From positions 310,001 through 374,000 of the forward strand of contig NZ_JAPJDC010000001.1 of assembly GCF_026241855.1 (NCBI RefSeq): a stretch of 64,000 nucleotides of DNA, read 5' to 3'. The translations under genes and the position numbers were made by a program. Positions 26,069 through 34,884 of the stretch are shown one piece after another; the stretch's first letter is position 1; every line of letters starts with the position of its first letter. Origin of the DNA: Curtobacterium flaccumfaciens pv. betae (GTDB taxonomy: Bacteria > Actinomycetota > Actinomycetes > Actinomycetales > Microbacteriaceae). Under the pieces are notes generated by a model, which saw nothing but the letters and a program-made list of their open reading frames with translations, was not told the DNA's origin and ran no database searches.

Positions 26069-27889
26069 TCAGGACTTCTCTGAGACTTCTTCGATGGTCA
26101 GCGCAGCCTGGATGAGCGCCAGGTGCGACAGCCCCTGCGGGATGTTGCCCATGAAGTCCCCGTCCACGGCGCTGAGCATCTCGCTGAACAGCCCGACGTC
26201 GTTCGCCTGCGCGACCATGTCGTCCATCAGCTGCTTCGCGTCGTCGACGCGTCCGACGCATGCGAGCGCGGCGGCGAGCCAGAACGAGCACGCCACGAAG
26301 GGGGACTCCTCGTCCTGGATGCCGGAGTACCGGTACACGAGCGGCCCGTGCTGCAGCTGCTCCTCGATGGCGCGGATCGTGGACTCCATGCGCGGTCCAC
26401 GGTCGAACGCCGACATCGCATGCAGCAGGATCGAGCAGTCGAGCGCGTCGGTGCCCGGGTACATGACGTAGTGGCCGAGCTCTTCGTTCCACCCGTTCTC
26501 GGCGACCCAGTCCTCGATGAGCTCGCGGTTCTCGATCCACTTCTCGCGCGGGCCGTCGATCATCCCCGCGTCGTGCAGCTCGACCGCCGCGTCGAGCGCC
26601 TGCCAGCAGCCGATCTTGCTCGTCGTGTAGTGCTGCGCCTCCTGCAGCTCCCACATGCCCGAGTCCGGCTCCACCCAGCGGTGGCACGCGTCGTCGGCCA
26701 GGTCCTGCAGCACCGCGGCCGTCTTGCGGTCGAGCACGTTGCCGGCTCGGACGTACTGGCGCATGATCTCGAACACGTCGCCCCAGACCCCGAGCTGCAG
26801 CTGGTCACCGGCGCGGTTGCCGATCGTGACCGGTCCGATGCCGTTCCAGCCCGGGACGTCGCGCTCCTCGACGGTGTCGCTCTTCGACCCGTCGAGTCCG
26901 TAGAAGATCGGCATCGTCTCGTCGTGCTCGGCGATCGTGCGCATCACCCACGACACGGCGGCGTGCGTCTCCTCGCGCAGGCCGAAGCGGGTGAGTGCGT
27001 GCACCGTGTACGCCAGGTCGCGCACCCAGGCGAACCGGTAGTCCCAGTTCTTGCCGCCGGTGCGGTCCTCGGGCAGGCTCGTCGTCGGGGCCGCAGCGAT
27101 GGCGCCGGTGGGGGCGAAGATCAGGAGCTTCAGGGCGAGGGCGCTGCGCTGGACGGCGTCCGACCAGGGGCCGTCGTAGCTGAACTCCTTCGACCAGGTC
27201 GACCAGTTCTCGATCGTGCGGTCGACCCCCTCGAGCGTGCGCTCCGGTTCGGGCAGGAAGATCGGCTCGTCGTACGTGCCGACGATGGTCAGGATCGACT
27301 TCGAGCCCTCGGCCGTCGTGAACCGCCCCGAGAACCGGGGACCGTCGTCGTGCACCGGTTCGAAGCCCTGCTCGACGATCGCGATGGTCACGCCGTCGAC
27401 GCCGATCACCGTGCCGTTCGCGGTGTCGAGTCGGCGCGGTTCCGCGGTGTTCAGGATCGTGCCGGGCACGACCGCCCACTCCATCTCGACCGAACCGTCG
27501 ACCCCCTGCACGCAGCGGCCGATCTCGGCCCAGGGCAGCCGTCCGGCCACTCCGGTGACCATGGCGTCGGTCACGGTGGCGGTGCCGGACGGGGTCGTCC
27601 AGGTCGTCACGAGCACGTTCGTCCCCGGCAGGTAGGCGCGGGACACCTGCGCCTGGTCGTCCACCGGCCGCAGGGCGACGTGTCCGCCGTGCTCGGCGTC
27701 GACGATGCTCGCGAACACGGGCGGTGAGTCCATCGACGGGATCGGCAGCCAGTCGATCCGGCCGTCGAGCGCGATGAGGGCGACCGTCCGCCCATCGCCG
27801 ATCGCACCGTACGAACGGAGCGGGACGTACCCGTTCGTCCGTTCCTCGTTCTCGGTCGCGTCGGGGGTGTCTCGCGTGCGCTCGGTCAT
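26069..27889 (-). CDS. Glycoside hydrolase family 15 protein (trehalase-like)
   Basis: A 606-residue cytoplasmic enzyme. Residues 20-200 match the N-terminal beta-sandwich domain of bacterial GH15 proteins (YGAIGDGRTVALIALDGRID). The catalytic (alpha/alpha)6 barrel follows, with NWDYRFAWVRDLAYT near 290 and GWNGIGPVTIGNRAGDQ near 380, where the catalytic acidic residues lie. Actinobacterial members of this architecture hydrolyse trehalose; glucoamylase or isomaltose activity is the alternative. No signal peptide is present. It is divergent from the small ORF and rtcB, with a 270-bp gap that holds an 11-bp minisatellite. Confidence 0.9.
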   Translation of the reverse strand: MTERTRDTPDATENEERTNGYVPLRSYGAIGDGRTVALIALDGRIDWLPIPSMDSPPVFASIVDAEHGGHVALRPVDDQAQVSRAYLPGTNVLVTTWTTPSGTATVTDAMVTGVAGRLPWAEIGRCVQGVDGSVEMEWAVVPGTILNTAEPRRLDTANGTVIGVDGVTIAIVEQGFEPVHDDGPRFSGRFTTAEGSKSILTIVGTYDEPIFLPEPERTLEGVDRTIENWSTWSKEFSYDGPWSDAVQRSALALKLLIFAPTGAIAAAPTTSLPEDRTGGKNWDYRFAWVRDLAYTVHALTRFGLREETHAAVSWVMRTIAEHDETMPIFYGLDGSKSDTVEERDVPGWNGIGPVTIGNRAGDQLQLGVWGDVFEIMRQYVRAGNVLDRKTAAVLQDLADDACHRWVEPDSGMWELQEAQHYTTSKIGCWQALDAAVELHDAGMIDGPREKWIENRELIEDWVAENGWNEELGHYVMYPGTDALDCSILLHAMSAFDRGPRMESTIRAIEEQLQHGPLVYRYSGIQDEESPFVACSFWLAAALACVGRVDDAKQLMDDMVAQANDVGLFSEMLSAVDGDFMGNIPQGLSHLALIQAALTIEEVSEKS

Positions 27890-27973
27890 GCGTCCAGCCT
27901 GCCCCGGCCCCGGTGGCGACCATCAGGCGGACGTACCCCTCGTGGAGAACGCACGCCGGGCCTCCAGCCTGTG

Positions 27974-28060
27974 GAGAACCGCCGGCGAGCCGCCGGAGCA
28001 CCGTCGGAGCACCGCCGGAGAACCGCCAGCGAACCGCCGGAGCACCCCGGAGCACAGCCG
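27974..28060. repeat. 11-bp minisatellite, eight units
   Basis: Eight head-to-tail variants of GAGCACCGCCG (seven of 11 bp and one of 10 bp), with units 1-2 and 5-6 forming a repeated pair (GAGAACC then GCGAnCC types). It sits in the divergent gap between the GH15 gene and rtcB. Confidence 0.8.
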
Positions 28061-28099
28061 ACACGCCCGCGTGACTTGCGCATCCCGGGCGTGTCGCAC

Positions 28100-28105
28100 T
28101 AGCGT
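28100..28105 (+). promoter_or_regulatory. Probable -10 element TAGCGT upstream of the small ORF and rtcB
   Basis: Identical to the -10 hexamers before marR and the Ppx/GppA gene, but here 55 bases before an ATG that has a ribosome binding site, so this transcript would have a leader. Confidence 0.4.
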
Positions 28106-28160
28106 CGTCCTCCTGCCGATCGGCAGACCGCCCGCCCCGGGCACACCGGAAGGACCGCGC

Positions 28161-28259
28161 ATGCGCGCCGTGCAGCACAACGAGGAACGCGTCGAGCTCC
28201 AGCTCGCCGCGGCCGCCGTGCTGCCCGAGCAGCAGTGGTCCCTCCGCTATCCCGCGTAG
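28161..28259 (+). CDS. Possible 32-residue leader peptide upstream of rtcB
   Basis: The short frame starts MRAVQHNEERVELQLAAAAV and ends in WSLRYPA. It has a strong ribosome binding site, GGAAGGA six bases before the ATG, and a TAGCGT hexamer further upstream. This is far better than chance for such a short frame. It ends 154 bases before rtcB with no terminator between except a small GGCACG/CGTGCC stem. It may be a small protein or a regulatory leader. No homologue is known to me. Confidence 0.45.
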   Translation: MRAVQHNEERVELQLAAAAVLPEQQWSLRYPA

Positions 28260-28413
28260 GCACGCGACGTCCCACGACGCCTCGTGCCCACCCGGCCCGG
28301 GGCGTTCGTCAGCACCGCTTCCTCCCGTCCGCCACGTCCGGCGACGACCAGGAGGCCCGGCGTACGACCGTCTCGGACCGTCACCTCGACCGTCACGAAA
28401 GCGAGACGACTCC

Positions 28414-29580
28414 ATGAAGAAGATCAACGACCGATTGCTCAGCTGGGCCTCGATGCTCGAGGACAACACCGAGCAGCAGGCCCGCACGACCGCGCGCATG
28501 CCGTTCGTGTTCCCGCACCTGGCCCTCATGCCCGACGCACACCTCGGCCTCGGGGCCACCGTCGGGTCCGTCATCCCGACCCTCGGCGCGATCATGCCGG
28601 CGGCCGTCGGCGTGGACATCGGCTGCGGCATGATCGCGGTCCGCACGCAGTTCACCGCCACCGACCTGCCCGCCGACCTGCAGGGGCTGCGCGAGCAGAT
28701 CGAGCGCGCGATCCCGCTGTCGGCCGGTGCGTCGAACCGGAAGATCGTGGCGACCGCCGCGCCCCGGATCGCCGAGCTCGAGGCGATGGCCGAGACCGCC
28801 GGGTTCGACCCGGACGGCGTGCACGGCGGGTGGCGGAACCAGCTCGGCACGCTCGGGTCCGGCAACCACTTCATCGAGGTCTCCCTCGACGAGCAGGACC
28901 GGGTCTGGCTCTTCCTGCACTCCGGGTCGCGAGGCGTCGGCAACAAGATCGCGCAGCGGCACATCAAGGTCGCCAAGAAGGCGATGGAGCGGTGGTGGAT
29001 CCAGCTGGCGGACCCCGACCTGGCGTACCTGGTCGAGGGCACGCCGGAGTTCGACCGGTACATCGCCGAGCTCCGGTGGGCCCAGCACTTCGCGCTGCTC
29101 AACCGCGAGGAGATGATGGACCGCGTCGTCCGGCAGCTGTCCGAGGCCGTCGGCACGCCCGTCGACGAGCGCGAGCGGATCAACTGCCACCACAACTTCA
29201 CGCAGCGTGAGACGCACTGGGGCAAGTCCGTGTGGGTGTCGCGCAAGGGTGCGATCCAGGCGAAGGCCGGTCAGCCCGGCCTGATCCCCGGGTCGATGGG
29301 CACCGCGTCGTACGTGGTCGAGGGACTCGGCAACAAGCCCTCGCTCGAGTCGTCCCCGCACGGTGCCGGCCGGCTGTTCTCGCGGAGCGCGGCTCGGCGG
29401 ACCTTCACCCACGAGCAGCTGCGCGAGGCGATGGCCGGCATCGAGTACCGCGACACCGACGCGTTCCTCGACGAGATCCCGGCGGCGTACAAGCCGATCG
29501 ACCAGGTCATGGCGGACGCCGAGGACCTCGTGTCGATCCGGCACACCCTGCGGCAGGTCGTCAACGTGAAGGGCGACTGA
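28414..29580 (+). CDS. rtcB: RtcB RNA ligase
   Basis: A 388-residue GTP- and Mn2+-dependent ligase joining 2',3'-cyclic phosphate or 3'-phosphate ends to 5'-OH ends in RNA repair. Motifs in order: MPDAHLGLG and GVDIGCGM near residues 40-70 (metal site), GNHFIEV near 150, HSGSRGVG near 170, CHHNFTQRE near 255, GSMGTASYVV near 293 and SPHGAGRLFSR near 315, which holds the guanylylated histidine. The size matches the short bacterial form. No archease or RtcA/RtcR gene is nearby. A palindromic terminator follows 14 bases after the stop. Confidence 0.95.
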   Translation: MKKINDRLLSWASMLEDNTEQQARTTARMPFVFPHLALMPDAHLGLGATVGSVIPTLGAIMPAAVGVDIGCGMIAVRTQFTATDLPADLQGLREQIERAIPLSAGASNRKIVATAAPRIAELEAMAETAGFDPDGVHGGWRNQLGTLGSGNHFIEVSLDEQDRVWLFLHSGSRGVGNKIAQRHIKVAKKAMERWWIQLADPDLAYLVEGTPEFDRYIAELRWAQHFALLNREEMMDRVVRQLSEAVGTPVDERERINCHHNFTQRETHWGKSVWVSRKGAIQAKAGQPGLIPGSMGTASYVVEGLGNKPSLESSPHGAGRLFSRSAARRTFTHEQLREAMAGIEYRDTDAFLDEIPAAYKPIDQVMADAEDLVSIRHTLRQVVNVKGD

Positions 29581-29594
29581 GACGCGCCCACCGA

Positions 29595-29638
29595 CGGACG
29601 GGAGGCCCGTGGCGGCACCGCCACGGGCCTCCCGTCCG
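29595..29638 (+). terminator. 44-bp hairpin after rtcB
   Basis: Two perfect 21-nt arms (core GGAGGCCCGTGGCGG) around a two-base loop. A member of the GGAGGC family. Confidence 0.75.
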
Positions 29639-29707
29639 CCACGTGGCGGACCGCACGGCCCGGCGCGCCCCGGACAGGACGGCACGCGTCGGGCACGCTG
29701 GGGCGTG

Positions 29708-30541
29708 ATGAGCGACACGGCGGAGCACGCAGCGAAGGAAACCGGACGACAGGTCCGGCGAGCGGCCGACAGCCGCTGGTTCGAGGTCACGGCGCGCGCC
29801 GGGTTCGTCGGCAGCGGCATCGTCCACCTGCTGATCGGGTACCTGGCGATCCTGCTCGGCATCGGCAACGCGTCCTCCGGCGGCGAGACGGACCAGTCCG
29901 GTGCGCTGCAGCAGATCGCCGCGGTCCCCGGCGGGGTGTTCCTGCTCTGGCTGATCGCCGTCGGCACGGCCGCACTCACCGTTCGCCTGATCGTCGAGGC
30001 GATCGTCGGCGGCCGTTCCGACACCACCCGGGGGTGGCTCGCCCGGCTGAAGGACGCCGCGAAGGCCGTGGTCTACGGCGTGATCGCGTACTCGGCGGCC
30101 TCGTACGCGCTCGGTGCCGGGTCGAGCTCGAGCAGCTCGTCGCAGAGTGCCGCGGCGAAGACCCTGGCGACGCCCGGAGGGGTGTTCGTGCTGCTCCTCG
30201 CCGGGGCGATCGCGGTCGCGGTCGGCATCGGCCTCGTAGTGATCGGCTGCCGCCGGTCGTTCCGCAAGCAGATCACGCGACCGTCGGGTCAGCTCGACCG
30301 TGTGGTCACCGTGCTCGGCGTCGTCGGGTACGTCGGCAAGGGGATCGCCGTGGTCATCGTGGGCGTGCTCATCGCCGTCGCGGGGCTGCAGAGCGACCCC
30401 GACCAGGCCACCGGCCTCGACGCCGCGTTCGACGCCGTGCGGAGCATGCCCGGTGGGGTGTTCGTCCTCGTCGCGATCGGCATCGGGTTCCTGGCCTTCG
30501 GCGTCTACAGCTTCTTCCGCGCGCGGTTCGCCCGCCTCTGA
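29708..30541 (+). CDS. DUF1206 membrane protein
   Basis: A 277-residue protein with six hydrophobic helices in three similar pairs, each second helix preceded by PGGVFLLWLI, PGGVFVLLLAG or PGGVFVLVAIG. This three-fold repeat is the DUF1206 signature. A Ser-rich loop (GAGSSSSSSSQ) lies between repeats one and two. No enzymatic motif is visible and the function is unknown. The ATG at 29708 is used; the GTG three bases upstream is also possible, since CACGCT ends five bases before it. The gene is followed by copy C of the 60-nt element. Confidence 0.85.
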   Translation: MSDTAEHAAKETGRQVRRAADSRWFEVTARAGFVGSGIVHLLIGYLAILLGIGNASSGGETDQSGALQQIAAVPGGVFLLWLIAVGTAALTVRLIVEAIVGGRSDTTRGWLARLKDAAKAVVYGVIAYSAASYALGAGSSSSSSSQSAAAKTLATPGGVFVLLLAGAIAVAVGIGLVVIGCRRSFRKQITRPSGQLDRVVTVLGVVGYVGKGIAVVIVGVLIAVAGLQSDPDQATGLDAAFDAVRSMPGGVFVLVAIGIGFLAFGVYSFFRARFARL

Positions 30542-30582
30542 CCCGCGGGTGCACGGACGACCGGACCGGCGCGGACCTTCGC

Positions 30583-30642
30583 GCTGCGCGACACCTCACG
30601 GGCCGAAGCGGGCGTGAAGTGTCGCTGAGCCCGTGAACTCGC
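30583..30642. repeat. 60-nt intergenic hairpin-like element, copy C
   Basis: GCTGCGCGACACCTCACGGG pairs imperfectly with the segment around GAAGTGTCGCTGAGC, followed by the tail CCGTGAACTCGC. It has the same lengths as copies A and B. Confidence 0.65.
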
Positions 30643-30685
30643 AGCCGCGCCGCCACGCCTGAGCGAGCACGGACCGCCCCCGCGG

Positions 30686-30691
30686 TAGACG
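30686..30691 (+). promoter_or_regulatory. -10 element TAGACG of the SMP-30 gene
   Basis: Ends six bases before ATG 30698. No ribosome binding site is visible. Confidence 0.4.
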
Positions 30692-30697
30692 GGGTCG

Positions 30698-31573
30698 ATG
30701 AGCACCAACGTCACGACAGGCCCCGCGACAGTCTTCGCGGACGCCCGAGCGGTCCTCGCCGAGAGCATCGTCTGGGACCCGTCCGCACAGCTGCTCCGGT
30801 GGGCCGACATCACCCTCGGCACCCTCAACACCGCCGAGGCCGACGGCACCGTGCGGTCGAGCGTGCCGTTGCCGCCCCCGCTGGCGAGCTTCCAGCCCCG
30901 GGCCTCCGGCGGGTTCGTCGCGGCCCTCGGCGACACCGTCGTGGTGACGGACGAGCAGGGTGGCGTCGAGCGCGAGATCGCCCGCGTCACCCACAGCACC
31001 TCGGGCAACCGGTTCAACGAGGGCAAGTGCGACCCGTTCGGCCGGTTCCTGGTCGGCAGCATGAACGTGACGACCGGCGAACCCGATGCGGCGCTCTACT
31101 CGATCGAGGCCGACGGCACGACCCGGGTGCTCCGCGGCGGCTTCGGCGTGACGAACGGCATGGAGTGGTCGGAGGACGGCAGCACGATGTACGTCACCGA
31201 CACCAGTGCCTCGACGGTCTTCCGCGGGTCGTACGGCCCGGACGGCGAGCTCGGCGAACTCGAGCCGTTCATCGTCGGTCAGGCGCACGACGGCCTGGTC
31301 CGCGACGACGAGGGTTGCTTCTGGAGTGCGATCTACGGCGGATCCCGCGTCGAGCGCTACGGGCCCGACGGCTCGCACCTGGAGACGGTGGAGCTCCCCG
31401 TCGCCAACCCGACGTCGGTGGCGTTCGGCGGTCCGGACATGTCGACGCTTTTCGTCGGGACGGCCCGCGAGAACCTCACCGAGCAGGACCTGGAGCAGGC
31501 GCCGCGGTCCGGTGCGGTCTTCGCGGTGCCGACGACGGTGCACGGGTTCCCCGCGAACACCTTCAGCGGCTGA
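30698..31573 (+). CDS. SMP-30/gluconolactonase family protein
   Basis: A 291-residue six-bladed beta-propeller lactonase. The three metal ligands known for the family can be placed: Glu in LAESIVWDPS near residue 23, Asn in GVTNGMEWSEDG near 150 and Asp in QAHDGLVRDDEG near 200. Arginine in SGNRFNEGKCDPFGRFLVG matches the substrate site. Such enzymes open sugar lactones, for example gluconolactone to gluconate, in the cytoplasm. There is no signal peptide. The transcript seems leaderless. No sugar dehydrogenase is adjacent, so the true lactone is unknown. Confidence 0.88.
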   Translation: MSTNVTTGPATVFADARAVLAESIVWDPSAQLLRWADITLGTLNTAEADGTVRSSVPLPPPLASFQPRASGGFVAALGDTVVVTDEQGGVEREIARVTHSTSGNRFNEGKCDPFGRFLVGSMNVTTGEPDAALYSIEADGTTRVLRGGFGVTNGMEWSEDGSTMYVTDTSASTVFRGSYGPDGELGELEPFIVGQAHDGLVRDDEGCFWSAIYGGSRVERYGPDGSHLETVELPVANPTSVAFGGPDMSTLFVGTARENLTEQDLEQAPRSGAVFAVPTTVHGFPANTFSG

Positions 31574-31608
31574 GCACGTCGTCGCCGCTCGCGCGGACGG
31601 CGGCCGGG

Positions 31609-31614
31609 TATCCT
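31609..31614 (+). promoter_or_regulatory. Probable -10 element TATCCT of the alpha/beta hydrolase gene
   Basis: TATCCT lies 29 bases before the GTG at 31644, leaving room for the GGAGGA ribosome binding site at 31631-31636. Confidence 0.4.
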
Positions 31615-31643
31615 GGGCGACCGCCCGACCGGAGGAGACCCAC

Positions 31644-32714
31644 GTGGACGACGAACGCCAGGCACCCCGGCCGGACCCGGCCGGCGAGCTCGCCCAGGCC
31701 GAGGACGCCGACGTCACGGTGCAGGTGGACCGGGTCGCGGTCGACGGCACGTACGTCCGGGTGAGCTCGATCGGTGAACCCGGCGAGCGGGCCTTCGTGC
31801 TGGTCGCGGGCCTGGGCATCGCGTCGACCTACTACGAGCGGCTCGCCCCGCACCTCAACGAGAACGGTCCGGTGCACGCGCTCGACCTGCCGGGGTTCGC
31901 CGGCGTCCCGCGGTTCCGTGGGAAGGTCTCGATCGAGCGCTACGCCGACGCGGTCGAGCGGGTCATCGACGACCTCGGGCTTCAGGACCCGGTCCTGGTC
32001 GGGCACTCGATGGGCACGCAGGTCGTCACCGAGGTCGCCGCCCGCCGTCCGGGGATCTCCGACCTCGTGCTCATCAGCCCGGTGGTCGACTCGTCGGCGC
32101 GCACGGTGCGGCAGTCGGCGTTCCGGTTCCTCCGGTCGACGCTGCACGAGCCCGCCGCGGTCCGCTGGCACGGCATCACGGCGTACGCGCTGTGCGGGTG
32201 GCACTGGTTCCGGAAGGTCCTGCCACGGATGATCGCGTTCCCGATCGAGGAGCGCGCCGCCCACGTGCAGGCCCGCACCCTGATCGTCCGCGGTGAGCAC
32301 GACGCGATGGTGCCGCGGGACTGGGTCCGCCGGCTGGCGCGGGTGTTCCCGTACGCGGTCCTCCGTGAGGTCGTCGACGGCGCACACTCGGTCATGCACG
32401 CACAGGCCGACGCGGTCGCGCGGCTCGCGGTGGCGCACGTCGACCACCGGATCCCCGACCGGGGAGTGTCGTCGCTGCAGCGGGTGCGCGACGACTCGAC
32501 GTCGTCGGACCTGGCGCGGCTCAGCCCGGGGGACGCCTGGTTGCTGGTCAAGTCGCGCTTCATCGAGCTGTTCGGGATGGCCCGGAACGACGACGAGACA
32601 CTCGAGGCGGCCAAGTCCGCGCACGCCGTCGCGATGGCGGACGGCGACGACCTGCCGGTCGACCCGGCGGATCGCCGGGCGGTCGTCGACGAAGTCGCGC
32701 CGGAGTCGAAGTAG
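31644..32714 (+). CDS. Alpha/beta-fold hydrolase
   Basis: A 356-residue hydrolase. After a 30-residue acidic start, the alpha/beta domain spans about residues 30-265: the oxyanion-hole region LVAGLGIAS, the nucleophile elbow VGHSMGTQV, the acid in VRGEHDAMVP and the catalytic histidine in VDGAHSVMH. A C-terminal extension of about 85 residues (LQRVRDDSTSSDLARL and onward) is not part of the usual fold and contains a helix ending in an acidic tail. GGAGGA precedes the GTG by seven bases. The substrate is unknown; esterase or epoxide-hydrolase-like activity is possible. Confidence 0.87.
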   Translation: MDDERQAPRPDPAGELAQAEDADVTVQVDRVAVDGTYVRVSSIGEPGERAFVLVAGLGIASTYYERLAPHLNENGPVHALDLPGFAGVPRFRGKVSIERYADAVERVIDDLGLQDPVLVGHSMGTQVVTEVAARRPGISDLVLISPVVDSSARTVRQSAFRFLRSTLHEPAAVRWHGITAYALCGWHWFRKVLPRMIAFPIEERAAHVQARTLIVRGEHDAMVPRDWVRRLARVFPYAVLREVVDGAHSVMHAQADAVARLAVAHVDHRIPDRGVSSLQRVRDDSTSSDLARLSPGDAWLLVKSRFIELFGMARNDDETLEAAKSAHAVAMADGDDLPVDPADRRAVVDEVAPESK

Positions 32715-32773
32715 CCAGCACCGTCGCAGCAGCACACCGTCGCACCAGCGCGCGTCGCGATCTGCGGGCGACC

Positions 32774-32822
32774 GCCTGGAGGCCCGGTGCCGGTCCGATG
32801 GACCGGCACCGGGCCTCCAGGC
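32774..32822. terminator. 49-bp hairpin between convergent genes
   Basis: Two perfect 23-nt arms (core GGAGGCCCGGTGCCGG) around GAT. It can end both the hydrolase (+) and FAD reductase (-) transcripts. Confidence 0.8.
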
Positions 32823-32850
32823 CGTCGCGACCACAGCGACGGGCGAGCGG

Positions 32851-34044
32851 TCAGGGCGTGATGCGTCCCGGCAGCATGTCGGGCGTCAGCGCGTTCGCCT
32901 CGGCGAGGACCTTGCGTGCCTCGTCGGTCTTGTCCCACACGTTCCAGAGCAGCACGCCCCGGACCGTGTCGTCGTCGTCCAGGTAGTAGACGACGCCGGT
33001 CACGGTAAAGTCCTGCCAGTCCTCGACCGTGCGGAGCTTCGCGCTGACCTGCCCCACCGCCTCATACCCCATGTCGAAGACGTCGGAGTAGAACATCGGC
33101 GTGTGGTCGTAGGTCTCGTCGGCGTCGGCCAGGTTGCGGCCGGCCTGCCGACCCTGCTGCTGGGCGTTGTCGACGTGCTCCACCCGGCGGGTGCCGAGGA
33201 TGCGGTCCGGGTACTCGGCGACGTCACCGGCGGCGAACACGGAGTCGTCGTCGGTGAGCAGTGTCGAGGTCACCACGATGCCGTCGCGGACGGTGAGTCC
33301 GGCGTCGGCGGCGAGCTGCGTCGCGGGCTCGATGCCGAGTCCGGCGACGACCGCGTCGGCCTCGACCACGGAGCCGTCGTCGAGCGTCAGCCGCACGCCG
33401 TCCGCCGTCTCGGTGCCCTCGGACACCCGGCGGCCGGTGCGGAGCTCCACACCGTGGTCGACGAAGCGCTGCTGGAACGCCCGTGCCAGGTCCTCGGGGA
33501 ACATCCGTCCGCCGACGACCTCGTCCGGGTCGACCAGCGTGACGCGCGCACCGTTCTGCACGATGCCCGCCGTGATCTCCTGGCCGATGTACCCGCCGCC
33601 GACGACGGCGACGTGTGCTCCGGCATCCGCGAGTTCGCGCAGCCGGCGGTAGTCCGACGCGCTGCGGTAGTCGAGCACGCGTGCCGACGGGGACAGCCCC
33701 GGCAGCCCGCGTGGCTTCCCTCCGGTCGCGAGCAGGAGCCGCTCGTACCCGTGGGTCGCGCCGTCGGCCGTCGTGACGGTCTTCGCGGCACGGTCGATCG
33801 CCGTCACCGTGGTGCCCAGGACGAACTGCGCCCCGGTCTCCTCGGTGTGCAGGTCGACCTTGTCGTCCCAGCTGAAGTCCGGGTCGGTCCAGAGCTTCTT
33901 CGACAGCGCGGGCCGTGCGTAGGGCCGGTCGACGTCCTCGCTGAGGATCCCGATCGACCCGTCGGTGTCGAGCTCGCGGATGCCGCGGGCAGCGGCGTCG
34001 GCGACCATCCCGCCGCCGACGATGAGGTAGCGGAAGTCGGTCAT
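32851..34044 (-). CDS. FAD-dependent NAD(P)H oxidoreductase (ferredoxin reductase-like)
   Basis: A 397-residue flavoprotein of the pyridine nucleotide-disulfide oxidoreductase fold. The FAD dinucleotide motif is YLIVGGGMVADAA at residues 5-17, the NAD(P) motif VAVVGGGYIGQE near 150, and the second FAD motif FAAGDVAEYPD near 275. It lacks the CxxxxC redox pair, so it belongs with ferredoxin/rubredoxin or AIF-like reductases. AGGAGG is four bases before the ATG. It is the third gene after dps and an SDR, with gaps of 8 and 31 bases, suggesting an oxidative or iron stress operon. Confidence 0.9.
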   Translation of the reverse strand: MTDFRYLIVGGGMVADAAARGIRELDTDGSIGILSEDVDRPYARPALSKKLWTDPDFSWDDKVDLHTEETGAQFVLGTTVTAIDRAAKTVTTADGATHGYERLLLATGGKPRGLPGLSPSARVLDYRSASDYRRLRELADAGAHVAVVGGGYIGQEITAGIVQNGARVTLVDPDEVVGGRMFPEDLARAFQQRFVDHGVELRTGRRVSEGTETADGVRLTLDDGSVVEADAVVAGLGIEPATQLAADAGLTVRDGIVVTSTLLTDDDSVFAAGDVAEYPDRILGTRRVEHVDNAQQQGRQAGRNLADADETYDHTPMFYSDVFDMGYEAVGQVSAKLRTVEDWQDFTVTGVVYYLDDDDTVRGVLLWNVWDKTDEARKVLAEANALTPDMLPGRITP

Positions 34045-34075
34045 GACGCCTCCTGGCGGTGCTGTGGCGCCACGA

Positions 34076-34876
34076 TCAGATCGTGGCGACCGAGCCGGAG
34101 TCGACCCGGTAATTGGCGCCGTTCACGAAGCTGGCCAGGTCGGAGCACAGGAAGGCCACGACGTTCGCGACCTCTTCCGGCTCGCCGCGGCGCTTGAGCT
34201 CCATGTACGGCCGCTCTTCTTCGAGGAAGCTGCCGATGGCCTCGTCGAACGAGGTCCCGCGCTGCTTGGCCCGCTTGTCCATCATCGCGTCGGTCATCGG
34301 CGTGTGGATGAACGCGGGGGAGACCGTGTTCACCAGCAGGCCCTCGGAGGCGTAGGAGCGCGACAGGCCCTTCGCGAACGAGAGCACACCGGCCTTGGCG
34401 GCGCAGTAGGGCAGTTCGTCGTCGTACGGCTGCGAGGCGTCCTCGGACACCAGGTAGACGATGCGTCCCCAGCCGCCCTGGCGCAGGTCGCCGATGAACT
34501 CGCGGGTGATCCGCACCGGCCCCATCAGGTCGATGTCGATCGTCTCCGCCCATCCGGCCTCGTCGATCTCGTGGAACATGCCCTGGGCGCCGGTGACGCC
34601 CGAGGACTGCACCAGGATGTCGATCTCGCCGACGGCCTCGCGCACCTTGTCGTGCAGGGCGGCGAGGCTCTCGGCGCTCCGGACGTCGGCGGCGAAGGCG
34701 TGGAGCTTGCCGAGCGGTGCCTCGAGCTGGTCCGCACTGGTGTCCAGACGGCTCTGGTCGATGTCGGTGACGACCACGGTCGCACCCTCTGCCAGGAGGA
34801 TGCGCGCCGTGTTCCAGCCGATGCCGGAGTCGCCGCCGAAGACGAGTGCGGTCTTGCCCTGGATACCGAGGTCCAC
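34076..34876 (-). CDS. Short-chain dehydrogenase/reductase in the dps operon
   Basis: A 266-residue SDR. The cofactor loop is atypical, LVFGGDSGIGWNTA instead of VTGG, but retains the GxxxGxG spacing. The Asp in TDIDQSRL suggests NAD preference. The catalytic set is SED (in place of the usual S-S), YCAAK and the upstream Asn region. The SED motif at the catalytic serine position (LVSEDASQPY) keeps one serine. The GTG at 34876 follows the dps stop by eight bases. Substrate unknown; cotranscription with dps suggests a stress role. Confidence 0.87.
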   Translation of the reverse strand: MDLGIQGKTALVFGGDSGIGWNTARILLAEGATVVVTDIDQSRLDTSADQLEAPLGKLHAFAADVRSAESLAALHDKVREAVGEIDILVQSSGVTGAQGMFHEIDEAGWAETIDIDLMGPVRITREFIGDLRQGGWGRIVYLVSEDASQPYDDELPYCAAKAGVLSFAKGLSRSYASEGLLVNTVSPAFIHTPMTDAMMDKRAKQRGTSFDEAIGSFLEEERPYMELKRRGEPEEVANVVAFLCSDLASFVNGANYRVDSGSVATI

Positions 34877-34884
34877 CCGGGCCC

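Noticed and set aside
27974..28060. CRISPR array
   Set aside because: Units are 11 bp and contiguous without spacers; the 8-, 17- and 23-bp arrays fail for the same reason, and no cas gene is present.
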